Origin: an uncultured SAR86 cluster bacterium
GTDB lineage: Bacteria > Pseudomonadota > Gammaproteobacteria > Magnimaribacterales > AG-339-G14
DNA length: 38,865 bases
Direction: 5' to 3'
NCBI GenBank assembly: GCA_949373255.1
Contig: CASICS010000023.1
Location: forward strand, 1-38,865
Every line of letters starts with the position of its first letter. Positions within the stretch are counted from its first letter, which is position 1. Of the stretch, positions 17,524-25,776 are shown one piece after another. The notes beneath the pieces were generated by a model. The model had not been told where the DNA came from. It saw nothing but the letters and a program-made list of their open reading frames with translations, and did not search any database. Made by a program: the position numbers and the translations under genes.

Positions 17524-20262
17524 GTGAAAAGCATTTTTGAACCAAAAATTATTGAAAAGAAATGGTATGACTTTTGGGAGTCTAATGATCTTTTTGCTCC
17601 TGATGAAGACTCAACAAAAGAGCCTTTCTGCATAATGATTCCTCCTCCAAATGTAACGGGAAGTTTGCACATGGGTCATGGATTCCAAAATACTCTAATG
17701 GACACATTAGCAAGATACAAGAGACTGAAAGGTTTTGAAGTTTTGTGGCAAGTTGGAACAGATCATGCAGGAATAGCTACCCAAATAGTAGTTGAAAGAA
17801 ACTTAGAAAAAAAAGGCATTACCAAAGAGTCCTTGGGAAGAGAAAATTTTGAAAAAGAGATTTGGAAATGGAAAGAAGAATCTGGCTCGATCATAACAAA
17901 ACAACTCAGAAGACTTGGGGCATCGTTAGATTGGAAGAGCGAAAAATTTACAATGGATGATGATTTTAGCGATGCAGTGACCGAAGTTTTTTGCTCGCTC
18001 TATGATGAAGGACTTATTTACCAGGGCTATAGACTTGTTAATTGGGACTATAGTCTTCAAACGGCTCTTTCAGATCTTGAGGTTATATCATCTGAAGAAT
18101 CAGGAAAGCTTTGGGAGATTTCATATCCAACTGAAATTGGTGATCTTACTGTTGCAACGACTAGACCGGAAACAATGTTAGGAGATGTAGCTTTGGCAGT
18201 AAACCCAAATGACAAGAGGTATAAAAAATATATCGGTAAAGAAGCAACAATACCTTTGACTACAAGGAAAATTCCAATAATAGGAGATGATTATGTAGAT
18301 ATGGAATTTGGTACAGGATGTTTAAAGATTACTCCTGGTCATGATTTTAATGATTTTGAAATTGGTAAAAGGAATAATTTACCCGTAATCAATATTCTAA
18401 ACAAAGATGGCTCTTTAAATGAAGGTGTTCCTAAAAGGTATCAAGGTATGTCTGTGGTCTCAGCTAGAAAAGAAATCCTTAAAGATTTAGAAAACTTAGG
18501 AAATTTAATCAATGAAAAAGATCACAAAACAAATATTCCAAAAAGTGAACGAACTGGAACTACTTTAGAACCTTTTTTGACAAAGCAGTGGTACCTCAAA
18601 TCAGAAGAAATGGCTAAAAAAGCAAAAGAAATTGTAAAAACAAAAAAAGTTACTCTTATTCCTCAAAATTGGGAAAATACATATTTTTCTTGGATGAATG
18701 AAATTAGAGATTGGTGTATCTCCAGACAGCTTTGGTGGGGACACAGAATTCCAGCTTGGTATGATGCTGATAAAAATGTTTATGTTGGTAAATCAGAAGC
18801 AGAAGCTAGAAAAAAAAATAATTTAGATGAATCTATTTCATTAACTCAGGATGAGGATGTTTTAGATACATGGTTTTCTTCACAGCTTTGGACTTTTGTA
18901 ACTCTGGGTTGGCCAAAAAAGACCAAAAGATTAAAAAAATTCCACCCGACTTCAGTTTTGATTACAGGCTTCGACATCATATTTTTTTGGGTCGCTAGGA
19001 TGATTATGATAACCCAAAAGTTTTTAGAAGAAGTGCCCTTTAAAGAGGTTTATATTCACGGTCTTGTTAGAGATGGAGAAGGTCAAAAAATGTCTAAATC
19101 AAAAGGGAATATTCTAGATCCAATAGATATTATAGATGGAATAGAGCTTGATCGATTAATAGAGAAAAGAACATCTGGATTGATGAATCCAAAACAAGAA
19201 CAAAAAATTATTAAAAATACTAAGAAAGAATTTCCAGATGGAATTAAATCTTATGGTACAGACGCAATGAGATTTACATTCTGTTCATTAGCTTCTGGAA
19301 GTAGAGATATAAATTTTGATATTAAAAGAGTAGAGGGATATCGAAATTTTTCTAACAAAATTTGGAATGCCTCAAGATTTATAATGCTTCAATGTGAAGA
19401 CTTTAAAAATGATAAAAACCTTTCAAATGATGAAATAGATTTATGGATTCAATCTGAATTTAATAAGACTTCTATAAAATTTTCTGAACATATAGAAAAT
19501 TATAGATTTGACCTTGCAACCCAGGAATTATACGAGTTTATTTGGGATAAATTTTGTGACTGGTATTTAGAGCTTTGCAAAATAAGATTGCAGGACGACT
19601 CAAATTCAAAAAAAGAAAAAGACTCTATTAAGTCGTCTTTAATAGATTTGCTTACTAAAATTTTGATAGTTTCTCACCCAATAATGCCATTTATAACCGA
19701 AGAAATATGGCAAAATTTCCAGAAATTTCATGGATCGAAATCAAAAAGTATTTCTTTAGAAAAGTTTCCAGATTTAGATCAGAAAATACAAGAGTTTAAG
19801 CAAGTGGTAACTCTTCAGTCTGCAATTACAGGAATAAGAAACTTAAGAGCGGAAATGAAAATTCCTCCTAAAGTTAAAATAAGAATACTTATTGATAAAG
19901 GGAGTGCTTTAAATAATCTAATTGAAAAAAATAGAATTTTCTTTGATGTTTTAGCGGGAATAGAAGAAATAGGATTTTTTCAAAACTCTCCTCCTCCATC
20001 AGCAATTGTATTGGCAGACAAAGAGAAACTTTATATCCCGTTAGAAGGGCTAATAGATCCCAAAGACGAAATAGAAAGAAATACTAAAAATTTAGTTAAG
20101 TTTAATAAAGTTTTACTGGGCTTGGATCTCCAACTAAAAAATAAAAACTTTATAAAAAATGCCCCTGATGAGTTGATCATTGAGAGAAAAGCTCAATTAA
20201 AAGAAATGAACGAAAAGATAAAAAAACTAAAAGATCACCTTAAAATTTTAGAACAACTATAA
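17524..20262 (+). CDS. valS: Valyl-tRNA synthetase
   Basis: Charges tRNA-Val and edits mis-activated threonine. Seen: the class I HIGH-type motif HMGH in PPPNVTGSLHMGHGF (about 49-52), the connective-peptide editing domain (about 180-390, TTRPETMLGD and GTGCLKITPGHDFNDF), KMSKS at 522-526, an anticodon-binding helical domain and a C-terminal lysine/glutamate-rich coiled coil. I take GTG at 17524 as the start: it gives 912 residues opening VKSIFEPKIIEKKWY, which aligns with the E. coli N-terminus, and it falls 2 nt after the holC stop. An ATG at 17482 inside holC would add 14 basic residues not seen in the family; it cannot be excluded. Confidence 0.96.
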   Translation: MKSIFEPKIIEKKWYDFWESNDLFAPDEDSTKEPFCIMIPPPNVTGSLHMGHGFQNTLMDTLARYKRLKGFEVLWQVGTDHAGIATQIVVERNLEKKGITKESLGRENFEKEIWKWKEESGSIITKQLRRLGASLDWKSEKFTMDDDFSDAVTEVFCSLYDEGLIYQGYRLVNWDYSLQTALSDLEVISSEESGKLWEISYPTEIGDLTVATTRPETMLGDVALAVNPNDKRYKKYIGKEATIPLTTRKIPIIGDDYVDMEFGTGCLKITPGHDFNDFEIGKRNNLPVINILNKDGSLNEGVPKRYQGMSVVSARKEILKDLENLGNLINEKDHKTNIPKSERTGTTLEPFLTKQWYLKSEEMAKKAKEIVKTKKVTLIPQNWENTYFSWMNEIRDWCISRQLWWGHRIPAWYDADKNVYVGKSEAEARKKNNLDESISLTQDEDVLDTWFSSQLWTFVTLGWPKKTKRLKKFHPTSVLITGFDIIFFWVARMIMITQKFLEEVPFKEVYIHGLVRDGEGQKMSKSKGNILDPIDIIDGIELDRLIEKRTSGLMNPKQEQKIIKNTKKEFPDGIKSYGTDAMRFTFCSLASGSRDINFDIKRVEGYRNFSNKIWNASRFIMLQCEDFKNDKNLSNDEIDLWIQSEFNKTSIKFSEHIENYRFDLATQELYEFIWDKFCDWYLELCKIRLQDDSNSKKEKDSIKSSLIDLLTKILIVSHPIMPFITEEIWQNFQKFHGSKSKSISLEKFPDLDQKIQEFKQVVTLQSAITGIRNLRAEMKIPPKVKIRILIDKGSALNNLIEKNRIFFDVLAGIEEIGFFQNSPPPSAIVLADKEKLYIPLEGLIDPKDEIERNTKNLVKFNKVLLGLDLQLKNKNFIKNAPDELIIERKAQLKEMNEKIKKLKDHLKILEQL

Positions 20263-20270
20263 TTATAATT

Positions 20271-20666
20271 ATGTGGTTAAGAGGTGCGACTTCTGCCCTG
20301 ATCGTAAGCTTTGCTTTCGCATTGGGATACAGATTTTATTATACAAAAAACTTATCTAATTTATTTGATTCAGATCTAGGCTATCTTTTTATCTTCATGT
20401 TTTTTTCTACATATACGGCAAGTATGTTGATTGTCTATGGAAGACAGATTAAATACAGAATAAAAAGAGAGAAAGGAACTATAAAATGGTTTGATCCTAG
20501 CAAGGGATACGGTTTTTTAGAGAGAGATAAAGGCGGCGACCTATTTATTCATTTTGCGTCCGTTGCCGAAGATGATAGAAAGTTTTTGAAAGAAAATACT
20601 AGAGTAAGTTACGTTGTTACAGATGGAACCAAGGGGCCACAGGCTAATCAAATAAGAATTATCTAA
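20271..20666 (+). CDS. Membrane-anchored cold-shock-domain protein
   Basis: 131 residues in two parts. Residues 4-22 and 36-56 are hydrophobic helices, and 67-131 is a complete cold-shock (CspA-type OB-fold) domain: GTIKWFDPSKGYGFLER with RNP1 (78-85), RNP2 LFIHF (91-95), then NTRVSYVVTDGTKGPQANQI. A basic stretch (RQIKYRIKREK, 58-68) joins the two, so the RNA/DNA-binding domain is predicted to lie on the cytoplasmic face of the inner membrane. It follows valS after 8 nt and is probably in the same operon; its stop overlaps that of the convergent acetyltransferase gene. Both halves are clear; the cellular role is not known to me. Confidence 0.88.
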   Translation: MWLRGATSALIVSFAFALGYRFYYTKNLSNLFDSDLGYLFIFMFFSTYTASMLIVYGRQIKYRIKREKGTIKWFDPSKGYGFLERDKGGDLFIHFASVAEDDRKFLKENTRVSYVVTDGTKGPQANQIRII

Positions 20667-21148
20667 TCCTTAATCATATAGTGATGTTCAAGCCCATCTT
20701 CTTCTTGAGCATGGTTATAAGAATAAAATCCAAACCCTTCATAAAAAGATTTGGTTTCTTCCAAGCTAGATAGATTAAGTTGCTCTTTAGGATAAATCTT
20801 TGCAGATTCATTTATTATATATTCCATTAAAAGTTTAGCTATGCCCTGCCCTCTGCTAGTTTCTTTAACGCAAAATCTCTCTAAAGTAAGTCCGCGGTTC
20901 TCAGAACAAGGAATGACCAGTCTTGAATAAGCGATTAATTCACCATTTTGAAATGCAAAAAAATGGAGACTCTTTTGATCAACATTGCTCATCTGTTCTA
21001 ACTTTTCTAGATACTTTTTATTAAAAATTCTAGATCTAATTTCTAATATGGAAGTTGTCTCTTCTTCAGATAACTGATGAAAAGATTTGCAGCTCCAATC
21101 AATCATGTTGGTCTTAAAATTTAGAGAAATATTTTCGTCGTTTAGCAT
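20663..21148 (-). CDS. GNAT family N-acetyltransferase, ElaA-like
   Basis: 161 residues of the GNAT fold. It resembles E. coli ElaA along its length: IDWSCKSFHQLSEEE opening, the LEIRSRIF segment, the acetyl-CoA loop TSRGQGIAKLLMEYI (about 98-112) and the C-terminal FYEGFGF with EEDGLEHHYM. The substrate of ElaA-type enzymes is not established. The ATG at 21148 is used here; an internal ATG at 21106 would begin MIDWSC, exactly where ElaA begins, and may be the true start. The preceding gap to the aldo/keto reductase gene is 75 nt with no clear promoter. Confidence 0.82.
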   Translation of the reverse strand: MLNDENISLNFKTNMIDWSCKSFHQLSEEETTSILEIRSRIFNKKYLEKLEQMSNVDQKSLHFFAFQNGELIAYSRLVIPCSENRGLTLERFCVKETSRGQGIAKLLMEYIINESAKIYPKEQLNLSSLEETKSFYEGFGFYSYNHAQEEDGLEHHYMIKD

Positions 21149-21223
21149 GTCTACTTGTTAATTTTAGGAATCCTACAGAAAAATTAAGAACTATTCAGTA
21201 AAAAGCCATTTAGAAATTAAAAT

Positions 21224-22264
21224 TTAAGGGCAAGGGTTTGGGCAAGCAGCATGGATTTTATCTAATTCCTCCAAGTCTTCAGCTGATAACTTCACTTCCG
21301 AGCTACCTATAGCTAGTTTCAATTGCTTCATAGTTGTTGCTCCTATAATGTTAGACGTAACAAAATCTCTTGAGTTCACAAATGCATTAGCCAAAACAGA
21401 TGGATCCATTTCTATTTCTTTTGCATATTCCACATAAGCTTTGATTGAGCTCTCAGCGGCCTGAGTTTCATATCTATCTCCTCTTCCAAATAACTCAGTT
21501 CTGGAGCCTTTTGGCATTGCTCCGTCTAAATATTTTCCTGAAAGATAGCCTTGCGCCAGAGGCGAATAAGCTAAGAGTCCTACTGAAGATCTGTGAGCAA
21601 ATTCTGACATACCGTATTCATATGTCCTATTCAGAAGATTATAAGCATTTTGAACAGATTGAACTCTTGGCAAATTTAGTTGTTCAGATTTATTTATAAA
21701 TTCAGATAATCCCCAGGGAGATTCATTTGATAAGCCTACATATCTAATTTTTCCAGCCTTAACTAAATCCGATAAAACCTCTAATGTTTCAGAAATATCG
21801 ATACTTTCCATATCATAATGTTTATACAAACCCTTGCCACCACCGAACACATTAATAGGTCTATCAGGCCAATGAAGCTGATATAAATCAATATAATCGG
21901 TTTGTAAGCGTCTTAAACTTTCTTCTACGGCCGTTTCTATATTCTTTCTATCAAGTCTAGTTTCTCCACCCCTAAACCACTTCATTCCACTTCTACCAGC
22001 CACTTTGGTCGCCAAGACAATCTTGTCTCTATTATTATTTTTTTTAAACCAAGTTCCTATAATTTCTTCAGTTTTTCCTTGAGTTTCAGCCTTTGGAGGA
22101 ATTGCATAAAGCTCAGCAGTATCAAAAAAATTTATACCTTGTTCAAGAGCATAATCCATTTGTTCGTGGCCCTCTTGTTCGGTATTTTGCTCTCCCCAGG
22201 TCATAGTTCCCAGACAAATTAAACTGACATCTAAATCTGTATTTCCTAATTTTCTAAATTCCAC
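21224..22264 (-). CDS. NADP(H)-dependent aldo/keto reductase, Tas-like
   Basis: 346 residues, the same length as E. coli Tas, with the shared features LGTMTWGEQN near the N-terminus, an insert PPKAETQGKTEEIIG, and DRKNIETAVEESLRRLQTDYIDLYQLHWP. The AKR catalytic tetrad is present: Asp48, Tyr53, Lys87 and His131. The C-terminal NIIGATTMKQL supplies the cofactor-phosphate site. The physiological substrate is unknown; E. coli tas was found as a suppressor of tyrosine auxotrophy. The start is GTG at 22264, supported by GAGG on the minus strand at 22275-22272, 7 nt upstream. It follows rimI after 22 nt, so the two are probably co-transcribed. Confidence 0.9.
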   Translation of the reverse strand: MEFRKLGNTDLDVSLICLGTMTWGEQNTEQEGHEQMDYALEQGINFFDTAELYAIPPKAETQGKTEEIIGTWFKKNNNRDKIVLATKVAGRSGMKWFRGGETRLDRKNIETAVEESLRRLQTDYIDLYQLHWPDRPINVFGGGKGLYKHYDMESIDISETLEVLSDLVKAGKIRYVGLSNESPWGLSEFINKSEQLNLPRVQSVQNAYNLLNRTYEYGMSEFAHRSSVGLLAYSPLAQGYLSGKYLDGAMPKGSRTELFGRGDRYETQAAESSIKAYVEYAKEIEMDPSVLANAFVNSRDFVTSNIIGATTMKQLKLAIGSSEVKLSAEDLEELDKIHAACPNPCP

Positions 22265-22286
22265 TCTGTTTCCTCTTTTTTTAATT

Positions 22287-22820
22287 TTAAATTTTTAATA
22301 ATTTTTTAATAATATAAATCATTTGTCTTGAAAGGCTAAGAAATTTTGAAATTTCCATATGTTTTGTATAGATAAATCCATCCTCTCTTCCCAACTCAGC
22401 TTTATAATAATTCTTTCTAATTCCCACATATCTATAATTCATAGATTTATAAAATGATATGGCTATCTTATTGGACTCTCTTACTTCTAGAAAAATATCT
22501 TTTATTCCATTACCAAGACATTCGCTTTCTATTCTTTTTAATAAAAATTTACCTATCCCCAAACCCCTATATATAGGATTTATAGAAATATTTAGCAAAT
22601 GAGACTCAGTAAAGTTTATTGAAGAAATACAAAAAGCAATAGTAGTGTTATTTTTAGTAACTACGAGATTTAAGTAATTACCTTTTAGGCAGTCTAAGAA
22701 ACTAGCTGTACTCCAGGGAGTTGGATTGGATAGGTTTTCTATCTTAAAGACCTCATCTAGATCATCAGCAGTCATTTTCCTAATTTTAAAATCTTTTATT
22801 CCAAGCCTCTTTTTTATCAT
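22287..22820 (-). CDS. rimI: Ribosomal protein S18 alanine N-acetyltransferase RimI
   Basis: GNAT enzyme that acetylates the N-terminal alanine of ribosomal protein bS18. Visible features: NPTPWSTASFLDCLKGNYLN, the acetyl-CoA loop YRGLGIGKFLL, the LEVRESNKIAISFYKSMNYRYVG block and the RimI signature IRKNYYKAELGREDGFIYTK. It is 177 residues, longer than E. coli RimI (148): about 8 extra at the N-terminus and a short basic C-terminal tail. The ATG at 22820 overlaps the upstream gene by 35 nt. A later ATG at 22775 (MTADDL) would be too short for the family. The neighbour upstream looks like HolD, the gene preceding rimI in E. coli. Confidence 0.9.
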   Translation of the reverse strand: MIKKRLGIKDFKIRKMTADDLDEVFKIENLSNPTPWSTASFLDCLKGNYLNLVVTKNNTTIAFCISSINFTESHLLNISINPIYRGLGIGKFLLKRIESECLGNGIKDIFLEVRESNKIAISFYKSMNYRYVGIRKNYYKAELGREDGFIYTKHMEISKFLSLSRQMIYIIKKLLKI

Positions 22821-23079
22821 CTGGGCTAGCCATAAATCTATTTAAGTCTCCATCTTTGATAATATTTTTTTTTACAAAAAAATTATAAATTTTTAGTGAA
22901 TCTTTTTCTTCAAAGTTAAGTCTAAAACTCTTTGAAAGAGAAAAGAGGAAGATAATCTGATCATTATTAAATTTAATAGCTTCATTTTGTTTTACTTTAT
23001 TTTTTTCAAATATAAAATGCTCGCTTAATTGCCAACTTTTGAGTCCAATTTCTTTTGCAATGTATTCATCCAAGTTCAT
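22786..23079 (-). CDS. Possible DNA polymerase III psi subunit (short, divergent HolD-like)
   Basis: 97 residues, soluble, rich in Lys, Asn and Phe. The N-terminal YIAKEIGLKSWQLSE (6-20, Trp16) resembles the LGI-x-x-W-x-L peptide of HolD, which in E. coli binds the DnaX clamp-loader collar. The C-terminal MASPDDKKEAWNKRF resembles the ANP-x-x-R-x-x-LW ending of psi. It lies immediately upstream of rimI, the place of holD in E. coli, and a holC partner is present in the window. It is shorter than E. coli psi (137) and the middle is unrecognisable, so the identification depends on two short motifs and position. If it is not HolD, it is an orphan of unknown role. Confidence 0.6.
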   Translation of the reverse strand: MNLDEYIAKEIGLKSWQLSEHFIFEKNKVKQNEAIKFNNDQIIFLFSLSKSFRLNFEEKDSLKIYNFFVKKNIIKDGDLNRFMASPDDKKEAWNKRF

Positions 23080-23124
23080 AATGATAAGCCTAATATGATA
23101 TTTTAAATAAAACCAGAGAAAAAA
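23080..23124. promoter_or_regulatory. 45-nt divergent gap upstream of leuA
   Basis: The only non-coding space between the divergent starts of the HolD-like gene (23079) and leuA (TTG, 23125). It is almost entirely A/T with short TATGATATT-like stretches that could serve as -10 elements in either direction. There is no room for a leucine-codon leader peptide and attenuator, and I see no T-box or operator. Promoters probably extend into the coding sequences. Confidence 0.3.
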
Positions 23125-24804
23125 TTGAAAGAAAATATTAATAATCCAGTTTCTAAATACTCAGCTTTTGAAGCAATAGATCTAAAGGACAGAACTTGGC
23201 CAAATAATAAAATTACTAAGCCTCCTATATGGTGTAGCGTAGATCTTCGCGATGGAAATCAATCCCTTATAGAGCCCATGGGAAGAGATAGAAAATTAAG
23301 ATTTTTTTCTATGTTAATAGAATTAGGCTTCAAAGAAATAGAAGTAGGCTTTCCTTCTGCATCTGAAACAGAATTTAATTTTGTTAGAGAATTAATTGAA
23401 GAGAATCTAATTCCTGAAGATGTAAAAATTCAAGTTTTAACTCAAGCGAGAAATCATTTAATTGAAAAAACTTTTGAATCTGTCAAAGGAGCAAAAAATG
23501 TCATCCTTCATTTATATAACTCTACTTCAACTATCCAAAGAGAAATTGTTTTCAAGCAAGATAAAGAAGGTATAAGAAAAATTGCAACAGATGGAGCTAA
23601 ATTGGTTAAAGATTTAGCTGATGCAAACAAAGAAACTAGTTGGCAGTTTGAATATAGTCCAGAAAGTTTTACAGGAACTGAGCTCGAATATGCTGTTGAG
23701 GTTTGTAATGCTGTCAATGAGATTTGGCAACCCTCTAAAGACAAGAAAACAATTATGAATCTTCCTGCGACAGTTGAACTTTCAACTCCTAATATTTATG
23801 CAGATCAAGTAGAGTGGATGTGCAGAAATCTTAAAAACAGAGAAAATATTATAGTCAGTCTTCACCCCCATAATGACCGAGGTACAGGTATAGGAGCAGC
23901 TGAATTAGGTTTAATGGCTGGAGCAGACAGAATTGAAGGAACTCTTTTTGGAAATGGAGAAAGAACAGGGAATGTAGATATTGTTTCGTTAGCCTTAAAT
24001 CAATTTACTCAAGGAATAGAGCCTGGCCTTGATTTCTCAGATATAAACAAAGTAATGAGAGAAGTTGAATATTGTAATCAACTTCCTGTTCATCCAAGAC
24101 ATCCTTATGCGGGAGACTTGGTTTTTACTGCATTTTCTGGCTCTCATCAAGATGCGATAAAGAAGGGTTTCGATGCAATGAGAGCGTCTAATGATCCAAA
24201 ATGGAGGGTACCCTATCTTCCTATTGATCCAGAAGATGTTGGGAGAAGTTATGAGGCTGTTATAAGAATTAATAGTCAGTCTGGAAAAGGAGGAATTGCT
24301 TATATTATAGAAAAAGATCATGGGTTGTCCCTCCCTAGAAGACTGCAAATAGATTTCTCAAAAGTTATTCAGAAAATTGCAGACGAGACTGGCAAAGAAC
24401 TAGAGGCAGATTTAATTTGGAAAACTTTTGATGAAAACTATATTAATTTAAATGGAGTTATTAAATACATCGGACATGAAATAACATCTAAAAATGATTC
24501 AGATGGAAATCAAATAGATATTATTTCCTTAATTGTCAGTGACAATGGTAATGAGGTTATTTTACCTGGCTCTGGAAATGGTCCAATAGATTCATTCATA
24601 AACGCTTTATCCCAATACTTAAAAATAAATATTAAAGTTTCTGATTATCATCAACACGCAATATCTTCAGGTTCAGATGCATCTGCTGCTGCTTATATAG
24701 AGTTATTAATTGAAAAGAAATCTATATGGGGCGCTGGAATAGATCCTAATACTGTAGTTGCATCTTTTAGAGCGATAGTCAGTGGCTTAAATAAATCAAG
24801 ATAG
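23125..24804 (+). CDS. leuA: 2-isopropylmalate synthase (long LeuA, Pseudomonas type)
   Basis: First committed step of leucine synthesis: acetyl-CoA plus 2-oxoisovalerate gives 2-isopropylmalate. The 559-residue protein has the catalytic TIM barrel with WCSVDLRDGNQSL (metal Asp and Arg near 40-43) and the metal motif HPHND (247-251), the GNGERTGN flap, and a C-terminal LeuA regulatory domain (about 430-559) that in the family binds leucine for feedback inhibition. The N-terminus YSAFEAIDLKDRTWP matches pseudomonad LeuA, supporting the TTG start at 23125; no ATG fits. The 3' end overlaps convergent tilS by 9 nt. Confidence 0.96.
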   Translation: MKENINNPVSKYSAFEAIDLKDRTWPNNKITKPPIWCSVDLRDGNQSLIEPMGRDRKLRFFSMLIELGFKEIEVGFPSASETEFNFVRELIEENLIPEDVKIQVLTQARNHLIEKTFESVKGAKNVILHLYNSTSTIQREIVFKQDKEGIRKIATDGAKLVKDLADANKETSWQFEYSPESFTGTELEYAVEVCNAVNEIWQPSKDKKTIMNLPATVELSTPNIYADQVEWMCRNLKNRENIIVSLHPHNDRGTGIGAAELGLMAGADRIEGTLFGNGERTGNVDIVSLALNQFTQGIEPGLDFSDINKVMREVEYCNQLPVHPRHPYAGDLVFTAFSGSHQDAIKKGFDAMRASNDPKWRVPYLPIDPEDVGRSYEAVIRINSQSGKGGIAYIIEKDHGLSLPRRLQIDFSKVIQKIADETGKELEADLIWKTFDENYINLNGVIKYIGHEITSKNDSDGNQIDIISLIVSDNGNEVILPGSGNGPIDSFINALSQYLKINIKVSDYHQHAISSGSDASAAAYIELLIEKKSIWGAGIDPNTVVASFRAIVSGLNKSR

Positions 24805-25773
24805 ATGGCTCGCCTCTAAATATCCTTTTTTTATTCTCAAGCACACAGATCCTTTTTTATTTTTTGTACCCCAAATAAATTTAGGCTCTTTGGCTTTAGA
24901 AGCATATAAAAATTTCTCTACTATTTCATTCAAAACTTTAAAATTAGGAGGATTTAGATTTAATATATTTATCCAAAAAATAATAATATTCTTTTGCCTT
25001 TCTGTAGGAAAGTTTTTTAATTTTTTTATATTGATTTTATTTAAATCTTTATCAACCAAATAATTTAAATCTTCTTTTGCTTGCTCTAATAACATTTCAT
25101 AAGAATTATTAGAATTAGTTATAAATTTATTTATATTTTTTCTATACGAAGGCCACCTTTCTTCGATGGATGGTAAAACTAAATTTCTAATATAGTTTCG
25201 ATCAAAAGAGTTATCTTTGTTTGACTCATCCTCTAAGTAAACTAAAGATTTTTTTTCTGCAACTAGCTTAAGTTCGCTTTTTGTAAAATTTAAAAAAGGC
25301 CTCACCACATCACCTTTTCCGATCTTTCTTTTTACTGGAATAGCTCTAGCACCTTTTAAACCAGTTCCTCTAAATAGTCTTAAAAAAAGAGTTTCTATAT
25401 TGTCATCTTCATGGTGACCAGTAAATAATCTACCCCCTTTTTTTAGACATTTATTAAAAACCTCATATCTTTTTTTTCTAAACTGGTCTTCTAAGCTAGC
25501 GCCTTTAACTTTAGAAATATCAATATCAAACACCAAAAGCTCTACCCCATTTAAAAGACAGAAATTTTGGCAATGTTCTTCCCACTTTTTTGAATTTTTA
25601 GAGTAATTATGATTGATGTGGATTGCTCTTAAGGTCTTAAATTTGCTTTTTTTTAAAGCCTCTTGAACCTCTAACAATAAAACACTTGAGTCCAATCCGC
25701 CGCTATATGCAACAAAATAACTATCAATTTCTTCTTCAATAAAAGACTTAACTGTTTTTAACAAGGAGGTCAA
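24796..25773 (-). CDS. tilS: tRNA(Ile)-lysidine synthase TilS, short form
   Basis: Converts the anticodon C34 of the AUA-reading tRNA-Ile to lysidine. Seen: PP-loop SGGLDSS (24-30), HINHNYS, GHHEDDNIETLFLRLFRGTGLKG, RPFLNFTKSEL and the FDRNYIRN motif. At 325 residues it ends after the middle substrate-binding domain (VCLRIKKGYLEA) and lacks the roughly 100-residue C-terminal domain of E. coli TilS (432); Aquifex TilS is similarly short. The start appears to be TTG at 25773, 3 nt after the accA stop; no ATG gives the expected N-terminus. It closes the long dxr-to-tilS run. Confidence 0.94.
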   Translation of the reverse strand: MTSLLKTVKSFIEEEIDSYFVAYSGGLDSSVLLLEVQEALKKSKFKTLRAIHINHNYSKNSKKWEEHCQNFCLLNGVELLVFDIDISKVKGASLEDQFRKKRYEVFNKCLKKGGRLFTGHHEDDNIETLFLRLFRGTGLKGARAIPVKRKIGKGDVVRPFLNFTKSELKLVAEKKSLVYLEDESNKDNSFDRNYIRNLVLPSIEERWPSYRKNINKFITNSNNSYEMLLEQAKEDLNYLVDKDLNKINIKKLKNFPTERQKNIIIFWINILNLNPPNFKVLNEIVEKFLYASKAKEPKFIWGTKNKKGSVCLRIKKGYLEASHLS

Positions 25774-25776
25774 TTC

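Noticed and set aside
21158-21187. 8-bp inverted repeat TTAATTTT / AAAATTAA between the ElaA-like and Tas-like genes
   Set aside because: All A-T pairs, a 14-nt loop and no following T-run in the relevant direction; not a credible terminator or operator.
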